The notes: generated from the sequence alone by a model not told the origin. Positions 1 to 12,500 are shown, counted from the stretch's first letter. The stretch is DNA of 64,000 nt from Undaria pinnatifida (GCA_012845835.1 JABAKD010000025.1:17359976-17423975), one strand, 5' to 3'. Translations and numbers: made by a program.

Positions 1-247
1 CAGCGCTTAAGTGGCCAACACGCACATACATAAACCACAGAGAATGCTAGGACAGCTAGGATACCATGCCGATCCAGAGAGATCAGCAAAGAGTGAGGTA
101 GAAGGTCCTACGACAAGAGAGCTCTACAGCAGTAATTCCTCCGCATACAATACATTCCAACCGACACATGTGAGATCTACGATACACACGAGAGCAATGC
201 TACTGCACATTGACTTGTACAGGACATGTGCCAACATTTCCATAACA
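1..247 (-). repeat. 3' LTR of copia-A (truncated by window edge)
   Basis: Matches 2323-2614 along its length, with a deletion of about 40 bases relative to it. On the minus strand it begins TGTTATGG, the typical TG start of a copia LTR. The other terminus lies beyond base 1. Confidence 0.8.
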
Positions 248-260
248 CCGCCCCTCAATT
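248..260 (-). promoter_or_regulatory. Polypurine tract of copia-A
   Basis: On the minus strand TTGAGGGGCGG directly precedes the LTR start TGTTATGG. This is where the primer for plus-strand DNA synthesis sits in LTR retrotransposons, and it fixes the element's orientation. Bases 261-596 hold untranslated internal sequence with no recognisable coding. Confidence 0.65.
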
Positions 261-596
261 AAAGCTGCAGTGAAATTGTGAAAACCAAAATAACCTACGT
301 TAGTACATGATAGTCAGTCAAGCAGACCATATAATTCATTTGATTCTCAACCACAAAAATACAACGCAGGTGTTACGTGATACGTTCATACGTATTAGCA
401 CTAGTGCTAGCTTACATACATTCATGTGATACTACCATTCTTATTGCACAAACCAAATTACTAATGCGTTCAATCCTACATAGCCCCTTAAGCCAGCCAT
501 GATGCACAGCCGAATGTCGACTACTGAAATTGTAAACTTATTCACACAAACAGATTCACAAACACACAAACATATAACACCAGTTATAGATGTCCT

Positions 597-2225
597 TCAG
601 AAGTTCTTGATTTTGTGCAGTAGTTGTTGAAGACGGTTCTTGTTCAGGTGCTTGGTCCCGATGTCCGCCTAATTGTCTTCCGTTGAAACGTAGTGGGTGG
701 TACTATTGTTTTCCTTGACCAGCTCACTGATGTAGAAGAACCTCAAAGCGATGTATTTGGTGCGAGAATTGTATGCACAGTTCCTGATGACGTGAAGTGT
801 GGCTGTGTTGTCTATTTTCAACGGCACTTGTTTGAACTCTTCATCAAACCGTTGTTCAGTCAGCATGTTCGAACGCAACACCGGTTCCTTCATGGCTAGC
901 GCAGATGCAACAAGCTCACCCTTCATCGTGGACATTGCGGTCAGGCTCTATACTCCTGACTTGAAGCTCACCGGATCCCTGCACAACATCATGATGTAGC
1001 ATAAAGTTGACTTGCCGTTGTCGGGGTTGTTGCCCCAGTTGGAGTCCGAGAAGCCTGTGAGTTTGAAGCCTCCTTTCTTGTAAACGATAATCTACTCCGT
1101 GGTTCCAGCCAGATAACGCAGAAGATGCCTAGCCGCCCCCTGGTGTACCTTCGCAGGTTTCGACATAGCACGAGCGAGTTGACTCGTAGCGTACATGATT
1201 TCGTGCCTTAAAACTTGAGCGAGATACATGACGGAGCCTTCATTGAGCAACGTGTTTTCCGGTTGTTTCGCGGAAAACTCGGAACCGTAGCCTGGAGCAC
1301 TAGCGGGGTTGCAGTCCGCCATGCCAAACCGATCTAAGATCGACTTGGTGTATTTCTCCTGGCTGATAGTCAGCGTGCCGTTCTCACAGTCTCGCGTAAC
1401 CTACATGCCCAACGCGAGCGACACGTCGGCCGTGTACTTCATCTTGAACTTGTCCACCAGCCTCCTCTTGATCATTCCGGTCACTTCGATGCTGGCACCG
1501 ACAATGCGAAGATCGTCCACGTAAAGTGTGAGGAGGATGATGTCTCCGTTGTGCCGGTAGATGTACACGCAGGTGTTGGACTTGAGGTTCAAATCCGATC
1601 GCGATCAGGACGGGATCTATGGTAAACACACAGTTCCCGGGGCTTTGTGCCAGCCCGTAGAGACGCTTCCCTAGTTTCATCACTAAGGGGTCTTCATCCT
1701 TGTCCTGGGTCTTGAAACCAGGTGGCTCTTCCACGAACACCTCCTCCTCGATATCCGCGTACAGAAATGCAGTTTGCGCATCCATCTGCCGTGCTTCCCA
1801 GCCGAAATGCGCTGCAATCGCAAGCACCATTTGTATGCTCTGTAGCCGGCAGACTGGAGCGAAGGTGCTGCCGCAGTCTCGTCCTGGGATCTGACTCCAG
1901 CCTTGAGCAACTAGGCGCGCCTTGCGGGTGTTGTCAGGCTTGAGCTTGGTGACCCACTTGGATTTATAAACCCTGTGTCCAGGCGGAACGGTTGAGCGTG
2001 GAACCAACTTGAAGACCTTGAGGTCTTGCAAACGCTTGATCTCCTTGTTGAAGGCAGCATTTCACAGCTCAGCATCAGGCCTCTTCATCACCTCCTGAAA
2101 CCTCCTCGGAACTCTAGGTTGCAGGGTCATTGTGGCGTACGCATACTCCGCAAACTGTGGCAAATTGTCCTTGTGAGCGATGCCCATAAACTCCCCCTTC
2201 ATGGGTAGTGCTAGTCCTTGACACT
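597..2225 (-). pseudogene. copia-A pol remnant: reverse transcriptase and RNase H
   Basis: Minus-strand reading gives, in order: the RT start (RVYKSKWVTKLKPD, ARLVAQGW), the RT motif DAQTAFL, the catalytic motif YVDD at about 1512-1523, the linker LNEGSVMYLAQV, and the RNase H end (ADIGTKHLNKNRLQQLL) with a TGA stop at 597-599. At least two frame changes (near 1590 and 1390) and internal stops (for example near 665 and 2060) break it. RVT_2 and copia RNase H normally follow gag, protease and integrase, and none of these is found between here and the 5' LTR. Family assignment is firm; function is lost. Confidence 0.85.
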
Positions 2226-2322
2226 GTGACGAGAGGCTTTATCTTCGACTTTAATCGAGATGGCAGCGAACGGGTAACCGAGAAGTAGAAGATACTTCGG
2301 TGCAGTGGAGACGATGACGTGA

Positions 2323-2614
2323 TGTTACAAACACGGCGCTTGAGTGAGCAACACACACCGATATATACCACAGATAATGCAGGAGTCCAGACGATGGAAG
2401 GTCCCCAGAGACGCTAGGACCGCTAGGATACCATGACGATCCAGACAAATCAGTAAAGAGTGAGGTAGAAGGTCCTGCGACGAGAGAACTCTACAGCAGT
2501 AATTCCTCCGCATACGTTACATTCCAGTCGACACATACGAGATCTACGATACACACGAGAGCAATGGTACTGAACATAGACTAGCACAGGACATGTGCCA
2601 ACATTTCCATAACA
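2323..2614 (-). repeat. 5' LTR of copia-A (292 bp)
   Basis: On the minus strand it runs TGTTATGG...TTGTAACA, a short inverted terminal repeat typical of LTRs, and it is the partner of 1-247. No clear tRNA primer-binding site was recognised just inside it. A target duplication cannot be tested because the other end lies outside the window. Confidence 0.8.
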
Positions 2615-2650
2615 AGATACCGTAGATATTAGTTGGTGGGGGTGGTATCG

Positions 2651-3141
2651 GACACTAGCAGCTTTAACGCCGAAGCGGGCGGTCAGGTATGCAATGCCAT
2701 TTACTAACATCCAGTAGCAATACAGAACGTCCAGTATTTTCGGTATCATACCAGTATTTTCAGCGGTATTCACTAACGTCCAGTAACATCCAGTAAAGTC
2801 CAGTAGTGTCCAGTAACACCTAACCCCTAGGTATCCCTAGGTATTAATTGGTGGGTGGTGCTGAACACTAGACGTTTTTATGCCGAAGGGGGCGGCCAGG
2901 CATCTAGTAATGTCCACTGTCCACTAGCTTCCAGTAGCGTCTAGTAACATCCAGCAGCATTCAGTAACGCCCAGTAGCAGTCAGGAACATTCAGTAACGT
3001 CCAGCAACATCCACTAGCTTTCAGTAGTGTCCAGCAACGTCCAACGTTCAAAACATGAAGCAACATGCAGTATCACCTATGACTAAGATGGGAGTGGTGT
3101 TGGACACTATTAATTGCAGCTTTTACGCCGGAGGTGGCTAG
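2651..3141 (+). repeat. Three decayed copies of the upstream AlaRS exon end (FYAEQGGQ motif)
   Basis: At 2651-2686 the reading is DTSSFNAEAGGQ followed by a GT donor; at 2861-2899 it is LNTRRFYAEGGGQ followed by GC; at 3102-3141 it is LDTINCSFYAGGG then a stop. All resemble the near-invariant LDxTxFYAEQGGQ segment at the start of the AlaRS editing domain, which must precede exon A. Each copy differs at residues that are normally fixed (N for Y, A for Q, missing E), so I read them as exon duplicates in the intron. The true exon is probably left of the window. The first copy has a good donor and cannot be fully excluded as the working exon. Confidence 0.6.
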
Positions 3142-3235
3142 TTATGCGGTAACGCCCAGCAGCGGCCAGTAGCATCCAGTAACATCCAGTAACGTCCAGA
3201 AATATCTTGCACCGTCTAGCAACGTCCAGTGACGT
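2700..3235 (+). repeat. CCAGTAACGT minisatellite, interleaved with exon copies
   Basis: Irregular 9-11-base units of the form CCAGTAACGT or CCAGTAGCAT fill 2700-2815, 2905-3058 and 3155-3238, between and after the three exon copies. Exon copy plus minisatellite therefore form a higher-order unit of about 210-240 bp. Confidence 0.75.
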
Positions 3236-3459
3236 CTACAAAACTAATTCATATGGAGTGCTGTGAAAAATTAGTCGGACGCCCAAGTGGAGATTCATAT
3301 GGAGATATTTATATACCGCGGCCATTACTTTGTTCTGGACATGAAGATGTTGATGTACCAGGTACCATGGCTTTCTTCGTCATCATCCAAGTGAATAGTA
3401 AGATTAAGATTACGATGAAGATTAAGATATGCCTTGGCTTTGTTCTTTGTTTTGGACAG

Positions 3460-3558
3460 ATCTTCGACACCGGGGAGCTTGCGTTCGAAGATGGATCTGG
3501 GTCGGTGTGCGTCAAGCAGGTCACCACCTTCGGGGCATACGTGCTGCACATCGGACAG
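3460..3558 (+). CDS. AARS1: AlaRS exon A (editing-domain start)
   Basis: It starts after the acceptor TTTTGGACAG and ends at CAG/GTTGGA, giving 33 codons, phase 0. It reads [11 protein letters not shown]...GAYVLHIGQ, matching the segment just after FYAEQGGQ in AlaRS (GQIYDEG...GGYVLHIG). The downstream intron is 8.3 kb, the largest synthetase intron in the window, and carries two satellite clusters and a complete copy of the 2.9-kb element. Confidence 0.9.
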
Positions 3559-6500
3559 GTTGGACAGTTGTTGTGGTTGGTGGTTAGTGTTTGTGTTAGT
3601 GATAGTGCTTGTCCTACGAGGTACTGTTATTGTTCCGTCATTATGCTATATGATAGATGATACCTGTAGATGATAGATGATGGTATGATAGTATGATAGC
3701 TCGGGTCGGTGTGCGTCAAGCAGGTCACCACCTTCGGGGCATACGTGCTGCACATCGGACAGTTGGACAGTTTTTGTAGTGGTTGGTGGTTGGTGTTAGT
3801 ATTAGTGTTAGTGCTTGTCCTACCAGGTACTGTTGTTCTGTCATTATGCTATATGATAGATGATGGATGATAGTATGATAGTATGATAGCTCATCATCGA
3901 CAAAATGGTTGATAGTCCACGTTACAGTAGCTCTTCATTACATATTCAGCCCGAGACAGTACACAAATTTAGGTGTTGAGCTCATTTTGCCTGCCGCTGA
4001 CATTTTCGCTCTCTTGCCGTTATTCCGATTAAGAACCCAGCGTTCTTTCGTTGGAACCCTAGAAACGCTGCATTCCTCGTTAGTCCGCTCAAAATACGCG
4101 TATGCCGGTATTCTTTCATTCAGTCATCCTGTAAAGTGTTAGGCCTTTGTATGGTTTTCATGGGTTTCTTCACTATTTCTAATTTGTACGTAAACTCAGA
4201 ACTTTCGTTTTTATGCGTATGATGTGACATCGAATGTTGCGTACGACGTAGTATAGTTCGGTTCCTCTATAGTGCATAATGGATAGTTTCGCGGCTGGCA
4301 CATGCCGTTACTACATATAGGCATGAGCACTACGACCATTCGACTACAAATACTACTGGTGTATTTGTGTAGTGGGATACAAGATAGCAAGGGTGTGTTC
4401 GGTACGGTACGTACCGAGGCGTACCGGCGGTGTATACCGCCGGTATTACCGGTACCGGACACTACGGTAAGTTCGGGACGGCGTCAATACCGTTACCGGA
4501 AACTTTGATAAGTTCGGTACGACATCAATACCGGTACCGGACACTTCGGTATGTTCGGTACGACGTCAACACCGGTACCGGTGGTGCTGGTACAGACTTT
4601 CGTACCGGTACCGGACACTTCGGTAAGTTCGGAACGACGTCAATACCGGTACCGGACATTTCGGTAAGTTCGGTACGACATCAATACCGGTACCGGAAAC
4701 TTCGGTAAGTTCGCTACGACATCAATGCCGGTACCGGCGGTACCGGTATGCATGTATGTACTGGAGCTGGTACCGATATCGGTACAACATCGTTGCCGGT
4801 ACCGGACACTTCGATACGTTCGGCACGATATCAACCCGATTCCACCACATTGTAACGTCATGCCTTGGAGATTTGGCCCCAGGCAGCACTCCAAGCCACA
4901 CACACCCCGGTTCCCAAGCATCTTCAAGTACGCTCGGTATACCGAGACTCTGAGCACGCATGAGCAAGGGCGCAACTTCCCAGAATGAGGTGGCCTCCAG
5001 TAGTAGTAATACCACCGCTTCTGGTGGCGGGTCATCTTTGCCAGCTCCCACACACACCAGCGCCGGCGGCAGAAGTTATCGCCGTGGACGCGGAAAAGAA
5101 AGCCGTGCCGGTGATTTTGCCTGCTCCTGTGTACGTACAACTCGCTCACTAGAGACGTGTACGAGTTGCCGGCGGAGACGATCAAAGCCAGCCGTCGATG
5201 GTTTCCCGGTGCCGGCCGGTTTTCGGAGGGAAGGGACGCGTGAAGCCTCGTTCATGTGCTCGATTGGTGTGTACGTCGAAACGATCGACGAGAAGACGGC
5301 GCCCTGCTGATCATCCAAAGGATACCTTACCTTATGAACAGCATATCAAGACAAAGATCAAATAAGAGAAAAATATTGAAAATATAAGAACCAATAATAA
5401 TTCAGTTCAATTATATACCTCAGCGGGTACCCCAGGCCCATACCGGATTTGCTCTGGATATGTACCGCCGGTTTATGTCCAGTGTATACGTGCCTAAGCG
5501 CAAGTGTACGTCGGTACCTTGCTGGCGGGATATACCGCCGGTGCTGCTGGTATATGTATTCAAGTGTGTGCCGGTACCGGTACCGGTACAGACTATCGTA
5601 CCGGTACCGGACGCTTCGGTAAGTTCGGTACGATATCAATACCGGTACCGGAAACTTCGGTAAGTTCGGTGCGACATCAATACCGGCACCGGAAACTTCG
5701 GTAAGTTCGGTACAACATCAACACCGGTACCGAAATTTCGACAAGTTCGGTACGACTCAATACCGGTACCGAAAACTTCGGTAAGTTCGGTATTACATCA
5801 ATACCTGTACCGGCGGTACCGGTACATAGTTTCGTGCCGGTGCCGGACACGTCGGTAAGTTCGGTACTCCTCCAATACCGGTACCGGGGACTTCAGTAAG
5901 TTCGGTACGACGTCAATACCGGTACCGGACACTTCGGTAAATTCGGTACGACATCCATACCGGTACCGAAAATACCGGTACCGTACCGAACACGCCCTTC
6001 CAAGATAGTACGCGTAGAGCTACAGATTGGCCGAGCCAGACCGCACGGGGACATCTCCCGATGGCAGGATCGATCAAAAGCAACACTGCAGTCTTCTTCT
6101 GTGCGTCGGAACGCGCGAGCGCAGTATCATTTGCATCCTATTTTTTGTTCGCCCTTCCCATAGATAGCCGCTGCTCGTTCGATTATGCTTTGGAAGTGCT
6201 TGCGGCTGGGAGTGATTATAGCTACGCTGTTGAGTAAATATAACGAGGTTGGTTTTAAGGGACTTATTGTTTGAGCAACCCTGGCTTTGGTTTCATACAA
6301 ATATTTTTGTCGGAGCGTTCTTACACCGTCCAACGGAAAATACTGTACTGCTCCTATAAAATACATGTTGACAAATGTTAACATCGTATTCATATCATTT
6401 TCCGTTCCGGGGTCAGCCGTCAGCCCTGTTGCGTTCAATAACACCTATGTTACACATATTGTGCTATTTTAGTATCACTAGTGGTAGTCCCGAAGTATAC

Positions 6501-9500
6501 CAGAGCCGGCCGGTTCAGCGAAGAAAACAAAATACTGCTACTGCGGTAGTACCAAAAAACAAGATAACATGGCCACCTCCCACAGACACGAAAACACACC
6601 CACGTACCACATGACTCATCCACCCACCGACCAAGCCATCCACCCACCGACCAAGCCATCCACCCACCAACCAATCCACCCATCATGTGAAATAGCAGTA
6701 CAGCAGCAAACAGATGCTTTGGTTCATACTCGAACTTCGCCAGAGCAGGCCGGTATAGCGGAGAAAAACAAAATGTGTACCAAAAAGCAGACCAGGACCA
6801 CCTCCCATAGGCACGAAAGTACACTCACCCACGTACATAACGACCCACCCAGCCACCCTACCACCCACCCACCTACCCACCCTGCGACTAATCCGTCCAC
6901 CCACCAAACAACCCAACCATCAAACAGCAGGACATACAGCAGTACGTACAGCTGCAAACATACGCGTTTGGTCCGCACTCGAATTTTTATGAAGTTAGTG
7001 TAGAGTGGCTATCTCGCTGTGTTGACTCTTTTTCGATTCTGACTCGAGTTTTGAAAACCATTTTTTAGTTTTCGACTTGGAAAAAAAACATGATTTTAGT
7101 GTGGAAAAAATTGTCTTGACCTTCCTGTGGGATTTTATCTTGAAATTAGAGTTAAAGTCTTGGAGTTGAAACTAATGTGGGGTAGTTACTGTGGACTACC
7201 CGGTCAGATGTTGCTTTGTTTTTTGGTCGAGTCTCCCTCCTCTTTTTGTATCTTCGATTTTTATATTGAAATTAGAAATTAGTGTGGGAGTGACTATCTC
7301 CCTGGGTTTTGACTTAATTTCTAATAGATTCTGACTTCTTTTTTTTTTACCCCCGACTGTTTGATTTGAGAAAAAAACAGGTTGATTTTATTGCGTATAT
7401 TTCCGATGTTTCGGCTTGAAATTAACGTGGATGTGTTGGGCTTGAAATTAGTGTGGAGGAATTATTGTAGGGCCGACCTCGAATCGGCAGGCCTCTGAAG
7501 AGGCTGAAGACTTCTACGTTCCCGCGGACCCGCTGCCTTCCGGGAGCCGTCCGAGGGCGGGCGTCTCCCGCCGTCCCCCGCTGGCCGAGTTCGGCGCCGT
7601 CGCCCGTTCTTTCGGCTGGGATACCTACAGCTGACGTGTGGGGCGGCCTCGGCGTGCAGTCGCTGGGGGCTTGGTGGCGCACGGTGGAGCCCGGTCTTCC
7701 GCGGGTTTTACTGAAACAGGCGCAGTATAGGAATATCCCAGTGACTACTACGACATCGACGACTACCACATAGCATTATGTTATAAATATGACCCAAAAA
7801 CACATTCACTTCGACCGCTCCTTTCATTGTTCGATGGTCTTGGAAGCTCGGCGTTACGCGTCACTCGACGAGGCGTTCGAAGATAACAGATCATTGCGTT
7901 TGAACATTAGAAGCTATGCGTAAGTTTTTAGCATTTTCTTCTTGTTTCTGTCGATGCTGAGATTGCTGTGTTCAGCGCTACGGTTCGCAACGTTAAATTG
8001 TTAGTGCATTCATTCGTGATAAAACTAAATACCTAGACCTCGCCCCCCTCGGACGTCTCGCTCGGCATATCCTCCCCCCTCTCAGCCCTTCTCAGCCCGT
8101 AATTGCCGAAAAGAAAATTAGTTGCTGGGAAAAAGAACCGTCCCTAAGTTCCTTGCCTTCCTTGCTTTCCCTAGTCTCATTCTTACTTACTTTTTAGCTC
8201 TCATTCTCTTATCTTTACTGCTTTCTCTCTGATATTTTTATTTTGCTTTTTCAGCAACTTCTTTTTTGTACTTTTATTTGAAGTTGGCCAATTGCTGGCT
8301 GCTGAGAGGGAATTGCCGTTGACGGCTGCAAACAATTTGAATTTGAAATTTGCCGGATCGGCAATAACAATTTGAAGTTGAAATTTGCGAAGCGGACCAA
8401 GGCTAGTGCGGGAGGAGGCTTCGCCAACAGTGGGGGTGGTGGAGGTTCAGGATCAGGCGTGTGGAAGCTGGTCGGGCAAGAACGGGACTCAGCTTGTTCT
8501 GGCAATCCTGATTGGCCGTGCCCGAGCAAGGGTTGTGACGGCTTCCTCATCGCACGAAATAGGAAAAACAGGAGTTCCCAGTACGCTGTCTGCGACACCT
8601 GCAGGAGTGACGAGCCTTCCACGTGCCAAGCTTTTCATAACCTTAACAAGAGGCACTGGGGAAGCGGCGACAACCCTCGTTTGTGTGACTGGTGTGACGC
8701 GACACCTGTGATTCACCTTCGATCGGCGTCCCTAACGAAGGAGCTGAGAGCTTGACGAAACGTGAGTTACATTTCTGTTGTTGTGCTGTGATTTCTTTTT
8801 CATGCGTACAAACACACTTTTGCATGTACGAGTACATGTACGGGGCAGTCCCGTCATCGCGGTGTAAGCGGGAATTAATTGTACAAGTACGCAGGTCTAC
8901 GAGTAGACCTATGCAGCAGTGACGCTGTGTGATGCGATTTCATTTTCATACGTACAGCCAAACACACTTCATGTATGTACGACTACGAGTACGGGGCAGT
9001 CCCGTCATCGGGGTAATCGGAGGTTGAACGAGTGGTCCATGCAGTGACGCTTTGTGCTGTGATATAAACACACGTTTTGGATGTACGACTACGACTACGT
9101 GGTATCTACACATGTAAGACGCAATGAAAACGGGCAAGTCTCATCACGGGGGTCAGCCAGGGTTGTAAAAATGGTCCATGCAGTGATAAATAACACAGCA
9201 GCATGATACCTCAGCACCAGTCGCAGTACACACTGGAGGTTGATATATAGCAGTAAACAGAAGCTGAAGTTAACCTGGGTGATGCTGGAGAGCAGTCCCG
9301 TGATTGGGGTTAGCGAGTTGTTCATGTAGTGACGCGGTGTACTACTACTGTTACTCATTTTTCATACAACCACATGAACTCTTTGTATTAACGAGTACAA
9401 GTAGGGTGCGCAACCTCTTCAGGAATCGCAGTACACGTCGGTCGTAATAGTGTTGATAGCAGCAGTAATAGAGTAGTACCGAACAATATATACAGCAAGT

Positions 9501-12500
9501 ACTTACTGTCTCTTACCCTTCGTTGTCGGTATTCCGCCGGTAGGCCTTATATAGCAGTATACCGGGGCTTACGCTTACCAGTTGCGACTGTGAATCCCGT
9601 TCGTTCCTGTCCCAGTGGTGGTTTCATAGGTGTTAGCAACGTTGTGGTACCAGGCAGGGCTTTGCCCATAAACGACCGCTTTCATTACAACAGTGTTAAA
9701 TTGTACGACTTCCTTTCAAACTTTGGAAATCGACGACAGCTACGTGGCCTCACTATTTTGAACATTCACTGAACGCTAGGTATTCCCATCCGTTGTTGTC
9801 GTTTGCAGAAGCCCTGCGAAGCAGCCGCCGAGGGCCGCCAAGTCGGCGAGGACATAAACACGAAGTGCACCGGCGACATCAAGGTCGGTGACCTCCTGAA
9901 GAAGGCAGGCGACCACTTGCTCGATATACATCCCGCATTCCATTCCCACGGTGCCACGAGGGCGTTCGACATCGAGGTACGTTCTACTCTTATCTTGCGT
10001 CCTGTGTGTCACGAGTCGAGACATCCATGTCTCTTGCTCAAGACTAGGGGATGGCGTGCGGATATAGTCTATGAAGTGCGGCTCTTTTTCCAAGTACCAA
10101 GAGCAAGTACAACAATACCACAACAATTACTAACAGCGAAGAAAGGAGCTCCAATAATTTGGATGGTTACGACGTCTGCTGGAGAGAAGTACGAATACTT
10201 TTTTACACATACTTATCGACGTTCTCCCGCCATGCTTCAACGTTTGTGGACAGATCCACAAGACCATCGACCAAAAACAAGAGTGCAAGGTGCTGGGTAC
10301 CCCCGCTGAGGAGGAAGAGTCCAAGCAAGCCTGCATGCTCCTTCGGAAGCAATGTTGACAGCACGTTCTTTATAGAACGTTAAGTTGTGGTTTATTATAC
10401 CAGCATCGTTTTTTGAGAACTATGCCTAAATGCGTGCTCTTCGTCTTTCAGGAATACAAATGTACTTCACATGTTTGCGGTGTGTGCGTTCAAGTTCCTG
10501 CTTCCAGCATGTTTTTTTTGGCACTGCGCTCTTTTACATTTTAAGTTGTAGATTTCCTGTCTCTATCCTTGACAAGCGCGTGCCTGGTGTTTATGCACTG
10601 CGATAATTTATTATTGATGATCGACTTAGAGAGAGCTATTAATAAGTGTACAGGACCTAGGTGCTACCTGAGAGGTGGAAGGATATGCCAAGCAAGTCCT
10701 CCGACGTGCCCATCATGGACTGGGCGAATGGATGATAATAACAAACTCGTAATCATAATCGTCTATATCCTGTACCGTTGTACTATATATGGACCTCTTG
10801 GCATTTTCAAGTCGCCAGTTGCGCCATTTGTGCTTCTTTTCCGCCTTTCTACTGAATGTCTATTCCTCCTTCCGCAAGCGTAGCGGGCGGCGCCCAGCCG
10901 CCCGCGAGCGAAGCCCTTGTACTCTAATACGATGCTGACATCACAGCATTAAGCGCTATGGCCCGCAACATTGCATTGGCGGATGGAAAGCATTAAAAAT
11001 GCTTCTACAGCGGCTAGCTGTAGAATAAGTGTTGGCGTCCCGGCGTCAGCCGTCAGCCCTTGTGACGTACCTGGCAGGTAGTACGTAGGTGCCACGTATT
11101 AATTTGGGGCTAGTACCATGATCGAACTACAAATTCGGTTCGACCGACCCTTCCATTGTCCAATGGTCTTGGGATCGCGTTGACCTACTTTGTATAGCGT
11201 TGCGCGTCAGCGCAGAGCCTCATAGTGTGTCGACTTGGCCCAGTTTCGACACTGTAATGTGGTGGTGTTTTTTTTGTCTGGCGGGAAACCAAAGAGTAAC
11301 CTCTTGCAGTAGGAATGTGTTACGTGGTTGCCTTCCTTGACAAAAACAAACATGTAAGAAAGGAGAGAGAAGTTCTGGTACGTGGTTGGACAAGTGGCAG
11401 GTATTTATGTACCCTGGTAGTGATCAACTGCTGCTAATCGGACAGGCGGGGCAGGACTTTTTGCAACTTGGCTCCGCTTCGACAAAATGGTTGATAGTAC
11501 ACACTATCATGCTGTTAGTAGTAGTGTTTCCGGACTTGGCTCAGTTTCGACAAATTGACTGACAGTCTACACTGTTTCTTGGTACCCGCTCGGTACGAAA
11601 ACGCAGACGTCCGCAAATAGCTACATGCAACTAACTGTACTGTGTTATCATGCACTGTAATAAAACTGTAACATCTAGCCACCTAATAGTAAGTCGGCTA
11701 TAATAAATTATATAATACACTATTAGTATAGTCAGCGGACGCACAGCTCTAGCGTTTGTTGTTTGTTGTTCGGTTGCCCTACAGGTGAAGGAAGCCGCTG
11801 TCATAATGCCAACTAATTGTTGGTCGTTGTCTTGAGTCTATTACGTGTGCTTGTTGTGTGTTGTGTTGTGTTGTTTTTTTTTTGTGTCCTGCAGGTGACG
11901 GCTGGCACTCTTACGGTGGGATCTTCGGTGGTATGCAAGGTGGACTACGAGAGACGCGCCAACGTGGCGCCCAACCACACCATGACCCACATGCTCAACT
12001 TCGCACTCCGAAAGGTACGTTAGCTTCAAATCTTCTGCTAATGAGATCAAATCTTGCTACCGGTATACAAATATCGCTTTAATTGCTTCAAACCTTCATG
12101 CAAATGGTATCAAATCTTCACGCTACCAGCAGCGTCAGATCTTCACATTTATCTTGATAGTAAGTGCCGCACCCACCCACACCATGACCCACTTGCTCAG
12201 CTTCGCCTCCGGAAAGTGCGTTAGCTTCAAGTATTTTCAAGAGTATCAAAACTTTATGCCAAATGTATCGAGTCTCCATGCTAATGTGTATAAAATCTTA
12301 GTAGTACATAGTTGCATCGAAAGTTCTTATTAATTGTGTGACAAAACTTCACACATGTGATGTGGCACCCAACCACACCATGACCCACATATGCTCAACT
12401 TCTCATTTGTGAAGGTACCTTAGCTTTAAATATTCACGTTATTGTATCACTACTTTGTATACTGTGCACCGAATAGTTTCATTTCAATTGCGTTATATGT

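Larger units (their letters stand above)
1..2614 (-). mobile_element. Ty1/copia LTR retrotransposon, internally deleted (copia-A)
   Basis: Two similar LTRs (1-247, cut by the window edge, and 2323-2614) flank about 2.1 kb that on the minus strand encodes only the reverse transcriptase and RNase H end of a copia polyprotein. Gag, protease and integrase are absent. A purine-rich tract next to the left LTR shows that the left LTR is the 3' one, so the element reads right to left. It lies immediately upstream of decayed copies of an alanyl-tRNA synthetase exon, so it is most likely inserted in an intron of that gene. Frameshifts and stops make it non-autonomous. Confidence 0.85.
8019..10921 (+). 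mobile_element. 2.9-kb mobile-element-like unit, copy 1 (in an AlaRS intron)
   Basis: It is nearly identical, inverted, to 32990-35899, with similarity starting at ATAAAACTAnATACCTAGACC and stopping at AAGCCCTTGTA. Flanks of the two copies are unrelated, so the unit as a whole has moved or been copied. It contains an intron-bearing Cys-rich gene-like segment and an 8-bp-stem GC hairpin 16 bases from its right end. It has no LTRs, no clear terminal inverted repeats and no recognised transposase. Similar segments at 7800-7870 and 11130-11215 (TTCGACCG...CATTGTYCRATGGTCTTGG) lie on either side; they may be an older repeat into which it inserted. Confidence 0.75.

Noticed and set aside
4430-5704. 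Tyr/Arg/Gly-rich frames such as those at 4430-4708 and 5358-5639
   Set aside because: They are readings of the GGTACC satellite; length follows repeat periodicity, not coding.
6450-7003. Frames rich in Thr/His/Pro or Gly/Trp/Val
   Set aside because: Simple (CCACCCAMC)n repeats; no other support.
8372-10358. Idea that the Cys-rich segments are AlaRS exons
   Set aside because: Exon A joins exon B directly by conservation and phase, and the same segments occur inverted in another gene, so they belong to a mobile unit.
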